A stretch of DNA of 46,923 nucleotides from Bacteroidales bacterium (GCA_016783885.1 JADHVR010000002.1:67628-114550), one strand, 5' to 3'. Numbered from the stretch's first letter, positions 17,512 through 27,018 are shown. Notes: generated by a model not told the origin, from the sequence alone. Translations and numbers: made by a program.

Positions 17512-18471
17512 TTATTTCACCACCATCTTCCCCCTAAAAACCTTTTCCCCTTTCAGTTCAATCAGATAAACCCCTTCCGGCAGGTTGCCTTTTTCAAATT
17601 CGATTTTATTGGTTTTGATATTATCCATTTCAAACACTTTGTTTCCTGAAATATTGAAAACTGATAATTTGTAATTGGAGTGAGTGGGGTTGGGGAATTT
17701 GATTGTTGTTTTGATATTGAAAGGATTCGGCGATATCTTTATTTGATAAGCAGCTTGGATTTTTTGTTTTTTTACGTTAGTTAAGCCTTCATTAAATAAA
17801 AGTACTATTTCTTCTTCGTTCAAGCACCTTTTGTATATCCTGATATCATCCAGATAACCATGAAAAAATTCAGTTGCTCCAGGATGATCTACACCAATAA
17901 AAAGACTAAAATTATTAGGATAAAGCTCACCATCATACGATATAAAACTCAAGCTATCTACTTCGCTATCAATATAAATTTTCCCGATGTACCCATCCCA
18001 TGTGAACGTTACAAAATGCCATTCATTAATAGCAATTCCAACACTACTCATACATGATGTATCACTAAATCCAGTAAATATTATGCCCCCATCAACACTG
18101 TTATGAATAGTATAATTATTATCTTCCATAGATTCACCACCTTTGGTGACCATGCTGGCCCAGGGAACATTTGAATCTTTTTTGAGCCAACCAGAAATAG
18201 AGATTTCTGAAACTATATCCAAACTCTCGTTGTCAGGAACTTCTATGAAACTGGAAATACCATCAAACCAAAATGCAGAGTTTTCATTTCCAAACCTATC
18301 TTCCGTGAGTACTGCCCCATTAACTGCTCCATTATTCCCATTACCACTTTCATCAATTGCATTCCCGTTGAAAGGATAATATGCTACCAGCATTGAATCT
18401 AAATTCACTTGAGCAAAAGTGATATCCGCAAATGCTAAAATAATAGCCATGATTAATAGTAAGTTTTTCAT
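17512..18471 (-). CDS. T9SS cargo with LamG-like domain, paralogue of 14890
   Basis: The 319-residue protein has a signal peptide ending TFAQ and then AQVNLDSMLVAYYPFNGNAI, shared with the paralogue at 14890. The LamG-like domain (about 22-235) includes ISISGWLKKDSNVPWASMVTKGG, NEWHFVTFTWDGYIGKIYIDSE and the closing DDIRIYKRCLNEEEI. A type A sorting domain ends it (SPNPFNIKTTIKF to FRGKMVVK). The protein is likely an adhesin or glycan-binding surface protein. The two copies differ much more in the LamG core than in their 3' sorting-domain DNA. Confidence 0.82.
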   Translation of the reverse strand: MKNLLLIMAIILAFADITFAQVNLDSMLVAYYPFNGNAIDESGNGNNGAVNGAVLTEDRFGNENSAFWFDGISSFIEVPDNESLDIVSEISISGWLKKDSNVPWASMVTKGGESMEDNNYTIHNSVDGGIIFTGFSDTSCMSSVGIAINEWHFVTFTWDGYIGKIYIDSEVDSLSFISYDGELYPNNFSLFIGVDHPGATEFFHGYLDDIRIYKRCLNEEEIVLLFNEGLTNVKKQKIQAAYQIKISPNPFNIKTTIKFPNPTHSNYKLSVFNISGNKVFEMDNIKTNKIEFEKGNLPEGVYLIELKGEKVFRGKMVVK

Positions 18472-18501
18472 AATAATTAGTTTTTTAAAATTAATGATTA
18501 T

Positions 18502-19404
18502 TTATCTCACCACCAACTTCCCCCAAAAAACCTTTTCCCCTTTAAGTTCAATCAAATACACCCCTTTTGCAAGATTGCCTCTTTCAAATTCAATTTTGTC
18601 AGATTTAATATTATCCATTTCAAATACTTTGTTTCCTGCTAAATTTGTGATCATTAAGTTATAGTTTATATTTTCAGGATTAATGAATTCTATAGTCGTT
18701 TTATTAGTGAAAGGATTAGGGTAAACATTAATTAAACCCGAATTACTTTTGGTGTCAGGGTAGTCAATGCCACTTGAAGTAGGCATAAGATCAATTTTTA
18801 ATTGATAGCGTAAACCTGCGACACTCCAATTATCGTAACAATGAACAGCAAGTATATTTTCTCCTCCATCGCAATTAAAAAGGCTTGTCTCAAGTTCATA
18901 TATTTCGGCAGTTTTCCAAAGATCACCCTCATAGGGATCCTGGCAATCCCCATCATTGCCAATTTCAACTCCATTTAAATAAAAGATGTATTCATTATCT
19001 GCAGTAATCTCAATAGTACTGAATGTCACTATTGTAGAATCCGGTATAACAAATGAATGACGGAAAAATGCGTGTTCACAACTTAATCCATTCGAATTTC
19101 GCGGCCATATCCAGTGAACCCCTGGATAATTTATTGGAATTAACGTCCAACCCCCTATTGTAGGTTCAGTTAACGGTATTCCCCAATCAATACCATGTGA
19201 ATATCCTGGCAATGTCCATTCATATCCTTCATTACCAGGCCCTGGCTTATACTCACAAGAGATATCAGGTTCTGTAATATTGGTACAAATAACAGTAGTA
19301 TCACTATAAAAAACCAGGCTATCTTGAGCTTTCAGCTTTAAAGTAAAAATTATTATTGCTATGGTAGAGCAAATAGTAAAACTAAAAAAAGTAAAATTTT
19401 TCAT
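18502..19404 (-). CDS. T9SS cargo with beta-sandwich domain
   Basis: The 300-residue protein has a signal peptide ending LKAQ. The core (about 28-215) contains HAFFRHSFVIPDSTIVTFST, ITADNEYIFYLNGVEIGND and NILAVHCYDNWSVAGLRYQLKIDL. This resembles the galactose-binding-like sandwich seen in the N-terminal domains of glycosidases, where a YLNG loop and a final N-I-L-A-V strand are typical. No catalytic residues are visible. The C-terminal sorting domain begins YPNPFTNKTTIEF and ends FWGKLVVR, and is the most divergent in the cluster (it has LMITNLAGNKVF where others have LSVFxISGNKVF). Confidence 0.72.
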   Translation of the reverse strand: MKNFTFFSFTICSTIAIIIFTLKLKAQDSLVFYSDTTVICTNITEPDISCEYKPGPGNEGYEWTLPGYSHGIDWGIPLTEPTIGGWTLIPINYPGVHWIWPRNSNGLSCEHAFFRHSFVIPDSTIVTFSTIEITADNEYIFYLNGVEIGNDGDCQDPYEGDLWKTAEIYELETSLFNCDGGENILAVHCYDNWSVAGLRYQLKIDLMPTSSGIDYPDTKSNSGLINVYPNPFTNKTTIEFINPENINYNLMITNLAGNKVFEMDNIKSDKIEFERGNLAKGVYLIELKGEKVFWGKLVVR

Positions 19405-19440
19405 AATTATGTATTTTAAAATAGTTCTAAATATTATTGT

Positions 19441-21552
19441 TTATTTTACCACCATCTTCCCCCTAAAAACCTTCTCCCCTTTCAGTTCAATCAAATAAAT
19501 CCCTTGAGGCAGGTTTCCTTTTTCAAATTCGATTTTATCTGATTTGATATTATACATTTCAAATACTTTGTTTCCTGAAATACTGAAAACTGAAAGTTTG
19601 TAATTTGAATGGGTGGGATTGTGGAAATTTATTGTTGTTCTGTTGGAGAAAGGATTGGGGAAACAAGAAACAGCTAAATTATTTCCATTATGGATTTTGT
19701 TTTCTGGAATATCATTAACCAAGTTATTTTTAATAATCAGCATACCGGCATCTCTATCAGCCATATATGCATAATTACCAAATACGGTGACTCCATAAGC
19801 AAGGCCGGGTGTGTTGTAGTACCCTTCTTCGAAAGGGTCCGCAGGATTATTGATGTTGATAATACGAAGTCCATCTGACTGATCTGCAACATATGCATAG
19901 CTGTCTGACACTTTAACTGCCCAAGCATATCCAGGTGTAATAAAATATCCTTCTTCAAACGGTGCTGTTGGATTGCTGATGTTGATGATCCGTAAGCCGG
20001 CATCATAATCTGCTACGTATGCATAACTGCCTGATATTGCGACCCCCCTGGCACCACCGGGTGTGTCGTAGTAACCCTCTTGGTAAGGTGTTGCCGGATT
20101 GTTGATATTGATGATACGAATGCCTTCAAGACCATCCGCTACATATGCATAACTGCCCGATATTGCGACCCCCCTGGCACCACCGGGTGTGTCGTAGTAA
20201 CCCTCTTGGTAAGGTGTTGCCGGATTGTTGATATTGATGATACAAAGACCATATCCATTAACGACATAGGAATAATTACCCGAAACTGCAACACCATGAG
20301 CAATACCAAGTGTATTGAAATTCCCTTCTTCGAATGAATTAGTTGGATCACTGATATTGATAATGTGAAGGCCACCTAAAGAAGCAGAAGAACCATCTGC
20401 AAGGTATACATAATTGCCTGACACAGCGACTCCTTCAGCACCATCAGGTGTAAAGCACCAGCCCTCTTCCAAAGGTGCTTCCGGATTGCTTATGTTAATT
20501 ATACGTAAACCATCTTGTGAGTCAGCAATATATGCATAATCACCGGATACGGTAATCCCATAAGCATATCCCGGAGTTTCATAGTAACCTACTTCGAACG
20601 GATTGGATTGATTACTAACATTGATAATATGTAATCCAGCAGATTGACATGATGCATAAGCGTATCCATTTGAAATAGCAGTTGACCGAACATAACCATC
20701 GAAATTTAAATGACCTTCTTCATTTAGGTTTAATGGATCACTAATGCTAATAATGGTTAATCCATCACTACCTTCAGCCAGATATGCATAATTTTCAAAT
20801 ATACTGATCCCAATTGTATAATTATCTGTATTATAGAGTGCCACCTCAAAAGGATCTGATGGCTCACTGATGTCGATAACAAATAACCCTTCAGTAATAT
20901 CGGTAATATAAGCAAAACTGCCCGAAACAGCTATACCCCATGCAGCACCACCAGGGGTATCATAACTGGCAATTTCATTAGGGGCCACAGGATCACTGAT
21001 ATCGATTATATGCAATCCATAATAACCAGCTACCACGTAGGCATATATGCCTGATAAAGCAATGTCCATAGCAATACCTTGCATAAATACATAACAACTC
21101 TCTTCAAAAGGAAATTCAAGGTTACTAATATTAATAATTCGCAAATAAGAAGTGCCAATAACATAGGCAAAATTTCCCGAAATGGCAACGCGTTCAGCAT
21201 AACTTGGCAGATTGCATGATCCCACTTCATAAGATGTTGATGGATTACTTATATTAATGATCCTTAAACCCTCTTCACCGGCTGCAATGTATGCGTGGTC
21301 TCCAACAATTGTAATATCTCTCAATACACCGGCTAACAGCAACTCTCCGATTTTTTCCGGTTGGGAAGGATTACTTATATCAATTACCAAAAACATACAT
21401 CCACTTCCCATGTAAACTAAATCGTTGACTACTTCAGATGTATAGCAAGGACCGTATCCCCAATGGCCAATGAGGGTAGTATTCTGGTTTTGTGCGTAAG
21501 AGCATATGCTTAAAAGAATTACCAGAATTAGAATTGTAAATGTTGTCTTCAT
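19441..21552 (-). CDS. T9SS cargo, LVIVD-repeat beta-propeller protein
   Basis: The 703-residue protein has a signal peptide (ending CSYAQ) and about thirteen or fourteen tandem repeats of about 42 residues spanning residues 25-620. Each has the pattern GYAYGVTVSGxYAYVADxxxGLRIINISNPxxPxEEG. This is the LVIVD repeat (VYVA-x-LRIIDIS type), predicted to form one or two beta-propellers. The C-terminal 75 residues are a type A sorting domain. Two adjacent repeats are almost identical in DNA (83 bp exact), showing recent internal duplication. The role is probably surface binding. No enzymatic motif is seen. Confidence 0.85.
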   Translation of the reverse strand: MKTTFTILILVILLSICSYAQNQNTTLIGHWGYGPCYTSEVVNDLVYMGSGCMFLVIDISNPSQPEKIGELLLAGVLRDITIVGDHAYIAAGEEGLRIINISNPSTSYEVGSCNLPSYAERVAISGNFAYVIGTSYLRIINISNLEFPFEESCYVFMQGIAMDIALSGIYAYVVAGYYGLHIIDISDPVAPNEIASYDTPGGAAWGIAVSGSFAYITDITEGLFVIDISEPSDPFEVALYNTDNYTIGISIFENYAYLAEGSDGLTIISISDPLNLNEEGHLNFDGYVRSTAISNGYAYASCQSAGLHIINVSNQSNPFEVGYYETPGYAYGITVSGDYAYIADSQDGLRIINISNPEAPLEEGWCFTPDGAEGVAVSGNYVYLADGSSASLGGLHIINISDPTNSFEEGNFNTLGIAHGVAVSGNYSYVVNGYGLCIININNPATPYQEGYYDTPGGARGVAISGSYAYVADGLEGIRIININNPATPYQEGYYDTPGGARGVAISGSYAYVADYDAGLRIINISNPTAPFEEGYFITPGYAWAVKVSDSYAYVADQSDGLRIININNPADPFEEGYYNTPGLAYGVTVFGNYAYMADRDAGMLIIKNNLVNDIPENKIHNGNNLAVSCFPNPFSNRTTINFHNPTHSNYKLSVFSISGNKVFEMYNIKSDKIEFEKGNLPQGIYLIELKGEKVFRGKMVVK
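20035..20243 (-). repeat. Recent 126-bp tandem duplication within the LVIVD gene
   Basis: An 83-base stretch at 20035-20117 recurs without change at 20161-20243. The offset is 126 bases, exactly 42 codons and one LVIVD repeat. The flanking bases are also nearly the same, so about 100 bp is shared. The reading frame is kept. Confidence 0.9.
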
Positions 21553-21567
21553 AATGTAATGTTTAAA

Positions 21568-24500
21568 TTATTTAACCACCATCTTCCCCTTGAAAACCTT
21601 CTCCCCTTTCAGTTCAACCAGGTAAACCCCTTGTGGCAGGTTGCCTTTTTCAAATTCAATTTTATCTGATTTAATATTATCCATTTCAAATACTTTGTTT
21701 CCTGAGATATTGAAAACTGATAATTTGTAATTTGAGTGATTGGGGTTTGTGAACTTGAGGGTTGTTTTGTGGGAGAAAGGGTTAGGATAGATATTAAAAT
21801 TCCCTGCTGTATATTCTCCAATTCCAGTAGCAATATCAACAGTAACAATCCAGTTCTGAACAGTTACACCATCCTCTGCTGTAACAACATAAGTTACCGG
21901 GTTTGTAAAATCATTTTCTGTATCTCCGCTAATTTGATTAACTCCGTTAACAGTTGCAGTTGCACCATCAGAAAGGGTGAATGTTGCTACAAGGCTTGTT
22001 ACATTAGTTCCGTATTCAACTTCAATGTCAACAGTATGGGAAACCGGGTCAATGATAGCAGGGCCCGTTTGTTCAAGGAAACTGTATGTCAGGATATCGG
22101 TTTCTGTATTTGGTGCTACCGTAACAGTAACAATCCAGTTCTGAACAGTGATACCATCTTCTGCAGTAACAACATAAGTAACCGGGTTTGTAAAATCATT
22201 TTCAGTAACGCCACTTTGTTGGTTATCTCCGCCAACAGTTGCTGTTGCACCGTCAGAAAGGGTGAATGTTGCTACCAGGTCAGTTAAGTCAGTTCCGTAT
22301 TCAACTTCAATGTTAACAGTATGGGCATTCGGGTCTATAGCAGCCGCGCCGGTTTGCTCGGGGAAGCTGTATGTTAGGATATCTGTTTCATCATTTAGCG
22401 CTACTGTAACAGTAACTTCCCAATTTTGAACTGTTACCACATCTTCTGCAGTGACAACATAAGTTACCGGGTTTGTAAAATTATTTGCTGTAACACCGCT
22501 TATTTGATTAGTTCCGTCAACAGTAGCAGTTGCCCCGTCAGAGAGGGTGAAAGTAGCAACAAGGCCGGTTACATTAGTTCCGTATTCAACTTCAATGGTT
22601 ACAGTATGTGCATTGGCGTCTATAACAGCCGGGCTGGTTTGTTCGGAGAAACTGTATGTAAGGATATCGGTTTCATTGGTATTTATAATTCCTTCTATTC
22701 TTATATCATCTATATACCAACCGGAATATACTGTGTTATGATCAGATGTAAAATAAAATGCGATTCTTATTGTTGAATCAACATAATTAGACAATTCTAA
22801 TCCATATTGTGACCAGGTTTCATTAGTGCCCGTTATCGGGCTAGATACAGTTTGCCACTCACCACCATTCACTGAGAGTTGAATCAAACCTTTATCATCA
22901 TTATTCTCAATTTTAAACCATTGATAAAAAAAGAGCATCGGAATTTGACCCGAAATAGGGGTTAAATTAATTTCAGGGCTGATCAATCTTGTATTCGCAT
23001 GTGCAGGATAATTAGCATTGAGATCAGTACCCACACAATAGGTCCCAGAATGTGCATTTGATGGACCAAAAGTAGGTTCCCCAACTTCCCATAATCCATT
23101 ATCAGCACTCCAATCACCAATTCCATTTTCAAAATCTTCGGGATTATTGAATATTTGTGGTCCAGTACAAATTTCAACATCATCGATATACCAACCATTG
23201 TCATTAGCTGAATATGTTGAAGTCATATAAAAGGCAATTCGAATATTTGAGCCTGCAAATTCTGATAAATCCAAACATACGTGGCTCCATACTGTGCTCC
23301 AACCATTTATTTCACTTAAGATGTTTTGCCATTCTCCACCCTCAACAGAAACTTGCACAAAACAATAATCCCTTTGCCAACCACTTCCAGCATAATTTGT
23401 TTCATCAAGTCTAAACCAATGCCAGAATTTTAATTGAATTATGTCTTCACCAGATATTGATGGTAAATCTATTTCAGGACTAATTAACCTTGTGTTTGAA
23501 TGTTGAGGATAACTTCCATTTAAATCTGTTCCAACACATATTTGTCCTGAATGAGCAGAAATAGGTCCAATAACTGGAATTCCAGCTTCCCATAGTCCAT
23601 TATCTGAACTCCAATCACCAATACCTGATTCAAAGTCTTCTGGATTGTTAAATAATTGAGGCCCAACGATAATTTCAAAATCATCTATATACCAACCAAT
23701 ATCATTAGCACTATGAGTTGATGTCATGTAGAAAGCTATTCTAACACTTGATTCAGAAAGCTCAGATATATCCAAACACACTTGGCTCCATACTGTGCTC
23801 CAACCACATATATCGACCAAAATATCCTGCCACTCGCCCCCATCAACAGAAATTTGCACATAGCAATAATCACGTTGCCAACCACTTCCTGCATAGCTTG
23901 TTTCATCAAGACAGAACCAATGCCAAAATTTAAGTTGAATTTTATCATCTCCAGATAATGCCGGTAAAGTTATACTAGGACTTATAAGTCTTGTATTTGC
24001 ATGTTGGGGATAACTACCGTTCAAATCTGTTCCAACACATTGCTGTCCAGAATGTGTTGATTCAGGTCCAATATTCGGAATTCCACATTCCCACAATCCA
24101 TTATCTGCGCTCCAATCACCAATTCCAGTTTCAAAATTTTCGGGATTATTGAATATTTGTGGTCCAGAACAAATTTCAACATCATCTATATACCAACCAT
24201 TATCATTAGCCCAATATGTTGAAGTCATATAAAATGCAATTCGAATATTTGAGCCTGCATATTCTGATATATCCAAACATACTTGGCTCCAAACTGTGCT
24301 CCACCCATTTATTTCACTTAATATATTTTGCCAATCCCCACCAGCTACAGAAATTTGTATGTAACAAAAATCCCTTTGCCAACCACTTCCAGCATAATTT
24401 GTTTCATCAAGCCTAAACCATTGCCAAAATTTCAATTGAATAACATCTTCACCTGATATGGACGGCAAATCAATATAAGGGCTTATTAGGCGGGTATTTG

Positions 24501-24735
24501 AATTTGATGGATAATTGCCATCTAGATCAGTACCAACGCAATTTGTACCTGAATGTGTAATTGTTGGACCAACAATAGGTACTCCAACTTCCCATAATCC
24601 ATTATCGGCCCACCAACTTCCCCAGCCTGATTCAAAATCTTCGGTAAAAATTGTATCATCGGTTTGTCCAAAAGAATATAAAAATAGAAATACGAAAAAT
24701 ATGACTGCTGTACTAAATTTAATAAATCTTTTCAT
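21568..24735 (-). CDS. Large T9SS cargo with four MAM-like and three DUF5018-like repeats
   Basis: The 1055-residue protein has a signal peptide ending YSFGQ. Four long repeats of about 160 residues follow (about 28-685) in the pattern DFExGxGDWSADNGLWExG, CVGTDLxGxYP, NTRLISP, QLKFWxWFRLDET, WQRDYC, WSTVWSQVCLDLSE and NGWYIDDVEIC. These look like MAM / jelly-roll domains. Three repeats of about 95 residues come next (about 690-975: DILTYSFPEQTGAA, VEYGTDLTDLVATFTLSDGA, PVTYVVTAEDG), resembling DUF5018-type beta-sandwiches. A type A sorting domain ends it. It is the largest gene of the cluster and is probably a surface adhesin. Exact domain families need profile searches. Confidence 0.8.
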   Translation of the reverse strand: MKRFIKFSTAVIFFVFLFLYSFGQTDDTIFTEDFESGWGSWWADNGLWEVGVPIVGPTITHSGTNCVGTDLDGNYPSNSNTRLISPYIDLPSISGEDVIQLKFWQWFRLDETNYAGSGWQRDFCYIQISVAGGDWQNILSEINGWSTVWSQVCLDISEYAGSNIRIAFYMTSTYWANDNGWYIDDVEICSGPQIFNNPENFETGIGDWSADNGLWECGIPNIGPESTHSGQQCVGTDLNGSYPQHANTRLISPSITLPALSGDDKIQLKFWHWFCLDETSYAGSGWQRDYCYVQISVDGGEWQDILVDICGWSTVWSQVCLDISELSESSVRIAFYMTSTHSANDIGWYIDDFEIIVGPQLFNNPEDFESGIGDWSSDNGLWEAGIPVIGPISAHSGQICVGTDLNGSYPQHSNTRLISPEIDLPSISGEDIIQLKFWHWFRLDETNYAGSGWQRDYCFVQVSVEGGEWQNILSEINGWSTVWSHVCLDLSEFAGSNIRIAFYMTSTYSANDNGWYIDDVEICTGPQIFNNPEDFENGIGDWSADNGLWEVGEPTFGPSNAHSGTYCVGTDLNANYPAHANTRLISPEINLTPISGQIPMLFFYQWFKIENNDDKGLIQLSVNGGEWQTVSSPITGTNETWSQYGLELSNYVDSTIRIAFYFTSDHNTVYSGWYIDDIRIEGIINTNETDILTYSFSEQTSPAVIDANAHTVTIEVEYGTNVTGLVATFTLSDGATATVDGTNQISGVTANNFTNPVTYVVTAEDVVTVQNWEVTVTVALNDETDILTYSFPEQTGAAAIDPNAHTVNIEVEYGTDLTDLVATFTLSDGATATVGGDNQQSGVTENDFTNPVTYVVTAEDGITVQNWIVTVTVAPNTETDILTYSFLEQTGPAIIDPVSHTVDIEVEYGTNVTSLVATFTLSDGATATVNGVNQISGDTENDFTNPVTYVVTAEDGVTVQNWIVTVDIATGIGEYTAGNFNIYPNPFSHKTTLKFTNPNHSNYKLSVFNISGNKVFEMDNIKSDKIEFEKGNLPQGVYLVELKGEKVFKGKMVVK

Positions 24736-24790
24736 GATAAATCTTTTTCATGGTTAATATTTAAATAATAATTCAAGGTTTTTTTAATTT

Positions 24791-26239
24791 TCATCTCACC
24801 ACCATCTTCCCCCTAAAAACCTTCTCCCCTTTTAGCTCAATCAGATAAACCCCTTTGGGCAGGTTGCCTCTTTCAAATTCAATTTTATCTGATTGAATAT
24901 TATCCATTTCAAATATTTTGTTTCCTGAAATACTGAAAACTGATAATAAATAATTTGAGTGATTAGGGTTTGGGAATTTAATGGTTGTTTTGTTGGAGAA
25001 AGGATTGGGATAGATGTTGATATTCTCAATTAAAATTTCATTTATTCCTGTTGCTATATTTACAGTAACTAACCATTCCTGGGTATCACCATTGTCAGCT
25101 GTAACTACATAAGTTACCGGAAATGTAAAATCATTTTCAGTAACCTCGCTGATTTGTGGAGTTCCATTAACAGTTGCTGATGCTCCGCCTGAAAGGTTAA
25201 ATTCCGCAATAAGGTTTGTAACATTGGTGCCATTTACAACCTCAATGGTGATTTCTTTATCTTCAGGCTCAATAACAGCAGGTCCGGTTTGCTGTGGGAA
25301 GCTATAAGTAAGGATAGCCGCATTGGAATGCGGATAATAATTTGCCCCCATATCCGGCATGGTACCATCCGGGTCGTAAGTAAACTCGCCAAGTATTAAA
25401 TTTGTTCCGGCATCTATGCATTTTGAATTGGGTATAAGGTTGAAATTTGCATTGGTTGTATCAACAAAATAAGGATCATAATATATATTAAAATTAACAT
25501 CACATGAGTCTCCATTGTAATTTTGAAAATTTCCATTTGAACCAAATCCTGAAGGTATTGTTATACCTGAGAAATTATCTAATCCATTGTCCCAAAAACA
25601 ATTATAAATAATATCATTTGCGCCAATTATACCACCACTTGAATTTTTAATCCCATGTGTGCCATTATATGCTACTATTGAGTTTGTAATAGTTGCATCT
25701 GCATTATTCCAGGACCAGTACCCATCTGCATCAATACCATATGAATTATTAAATAATGTACAATTTATAATATTGGCAAATGAATAACTACTAGAATAAA
25801 TCCGTATACCTGTTAGGCTACCAAATATTTCACAACCATATACAACCGTATTGCTATTTTTGACATTTATACCATTAACTGCATTCCTTATTCTGCAGTA
25901 TTTTAATGTATCATCATCTCCAGATTCATTAATAAATATTTTATCCCACAACCCCGGTTCATTACCCTGGTAAGGTTCAAAAACTATAGGGTCTTCAATT
26001 GTTCCATTGGCGAGAAACCTGGCACCTCCTCCAACTTGAATCATCCATCCCCCTGCCTGGAATTGAACCAATACACCGGCTTCAATAATCAGGGAGTCAA
26101 CAATATTAATGTCTCCTACTACAATATATGGGTTACCTCCGGGTTCCCAAATCCCTGTTATGTTTCCTGAAACTACTGTTTGGGCAGAAAGCCCAAAAGA
26201 AATTGTTAAAATGCTGATAATTAAAAGTAATTTTTTCAT
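24791..26239 (-). CDS. T9SS cargo with right-handed beta-helix
   Basis: The 482-residue protein has a signal peptide (MKKLLLIISILTISFGLSAQ) almost identical to that at 15939. Residues about 22-300 show short rungs rich in I, N and G (DDTLKYCRIRNAVNGINVKN, YGCEIFGSLTGIRIY, IINCTLFNNSYGIDADGYW), typical of a right-handed parallel beta-helix. The tail of this part (VDTTNANFNLIPNSKCIDAG, DPDGTMPDMGANYY) is common in such proteins. One DUF5018-like domain (ILTYSFPQQTGPA) and a type A sorting domain follow. The DUF5018-like unit is homologous to the three in the adjacent 1055-residue protein. No lyase or hydrolase residues are evident. Confidence 0.8.
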   Translation of the reverse strand: MKKLLLIISILTISFGLSAQTVVSGNITGIWEPGGNPYIVVGDINIVDSLIIEAGVLVQFQAGGWMIQVGGGARFLANGTIEDPIVFEPYQGNEPGLWDKIFINESGDDDTLKYCRIRNAVNGINVKNSNTVVYGCEIFGSLTGIRIYSSSYSFANIINCTLFNNSYGIDADGYWSWNNADATITNSIVAYNGTHGIKNSSGGIIGANDIIYNCFWDNGLDNFSGITIPSGFGSNGNFQNYNGDSCDVNFNIYYDPYFVDTTNANFNLIPNSKCIDAGTNLILGEFTYDPDGTMPDMGANYYPHSNAAILTYSFPQQTGPAVIEPEDKEITIEVVNGTNVTNLIAEFNLSGGASATVNGTPQISEVTENDFTFPVTYVVTADNGDTQEWLVTVNIATGINEILIENINIYPNPFSNKTTIKFPNPNHSNYLLSVFSISGNKIFEMDNIQSDKIEFERGNLPKGVYLIELKGEKVFRGKMVVR

Positions 26240-26256
26240 GATAAATCCTCCTGTTT

Positions 26257-26736
26257 TTAAAAGTTATATCCCGATATTTTTAAGTTGTATGTAAGTAACT
26301 TATGGTTTGGTATAAAAAAATCATTGTCCCATTTCTTTTCAAAAGAAAAATCCGGCAAACCGGTTTTTATATTAGAGTTAGAAGCAGGCGAAGTCCATGA
26401 ATTGCTTTTTAAAAAATGTACAACAAAATCATTTTGTTTTGCTTTGTCCTGTTTTGCTGCCACCAACTTATAATCAATCGGTGTAGAAATGTAAAACTTT
26501 GAATAATTCATCCTCTGTTGTAAATTCGTATGCTGCTTTTTCTTTTTATTTTTACTTGCAATAGCTATAATTACTCCCACAACTAAGCATCCAATAGCGA
26601 CGTACATCAGGGTATTAGCTGTTTTTTGTCCTTTAACAGGGTCAGCTGCTTTAACCGTTGTGGGATTTCCTGTCATTTGCAACATAATGGCTATTGAAAT
26701 GATGATGCAATTTGTTTTAAAAATTGTCTTTTTCAT
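26257..26736 (-). CDS. Small membrane-anchored or exported protein, unknown
   Basis: I do not recognise this 159-residue protein. It starts with a signal-like segment (IIISIAIMLQMTG, then VKAADPVKGQ). A strong membrane helix follows (about residues 43-62, TLMYVAIGCLVVGVIIAIAS), then a basic KNKKKKQ patch and a polar C-terminal part. If the N-terminal signal is cleaved, the basic patch after the helix would put the C-terminus in the cytoplasm. It is the first gene of the leftward cluster and stops 17 bases upstream of the beta-helix gene, so the two share an operon. A 20-bp palindrome lies 100 bases upstream. Confidence 0.6.
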   Translation of the reverse strand: MKKTIFKTNCIIISIAIMLQMTGNPTTVKAADPVKGQKTANTLMYVAIGCLVVGVIIAIASKNKKKKQHTNLQQRMNYSKFYISTPIDYKLVAAKQDKAKQNDFVVHFLKSNSWTSPASNSNIKTGLPDFSFEKKWDNDFFIPNHKLLTYNLKISGYNF

Positions 26737-26835
26737 AATGATTAAATTTTTTGGTTAAACATTATTATTAATTGTATTATCGGCTTTGATGATTTTTTTA
26801 ATGCCGTAAAACTAAATTATTATCCTACCCGTGTC

Positions 26836-26855
26836 AATACCCCAATTGGGGTATT
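26836..26855. promoter_or_regulatory. Perfect 20-bp palindrome AATACCCC-AATT-GGGGTATT, candidate operator
   Basis: The 20 bases form an exact palindrome with four Cs opposite four Gs. On the plus strand it is followed by TTTTTT, but no plus-strand gene ends here, so it is not an obvious terminator. It lies between the divergent 26736 and 27114 genes. A related half-site TTGGGGTA lies at 32740-32747, upstream of the PAS-LuxR gene. Confidence 0.55.
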
Positions 26856-26951
26856 TTTTGCATGGAGCATGGTATCAAAAAGTTGTAGTATTATATTTGT
26901 AACAAAATTTCTCTCAACCCTTTTCTCCAAGCCCTTTACTCCCTACTCCCC

Positions 26952-27018
26952 GCTTAATTCCATTCTTCTTTCCATCACTTGTTATCATTATATATGCAAT
27001 TCGGTATTCGTTTTGGAA
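26952..27018 (+). repeat. 67-bp dispersed repeat, copy upstream of CHAT module 1
   Basis: It shares CATTCTTCTTTCCATCAC, then GTTATCATTATATATGCAAT and a final TTTTGGAA with the copy at 32834-32900, same orientation and length. Most positions are the same. It ends 66 bases before the -7 element of the CHAT gene. Confidence 0.75.

Noticed and set aside
20035..20243. Possible CRISPR-like or intergenic tandem repeat
   Set aside because: It is coding, in frame, with period exactly 42 codons of the LVIVD repeat. No CRISPR array or cas gene is seen anywhere in the window.
21609..24757. Several shorter frames within the large cargo gene on both strands
   Set aside because: They are shadows of repetitive coding sequence in the 1055-residue gene and show no independent start context or motifs.
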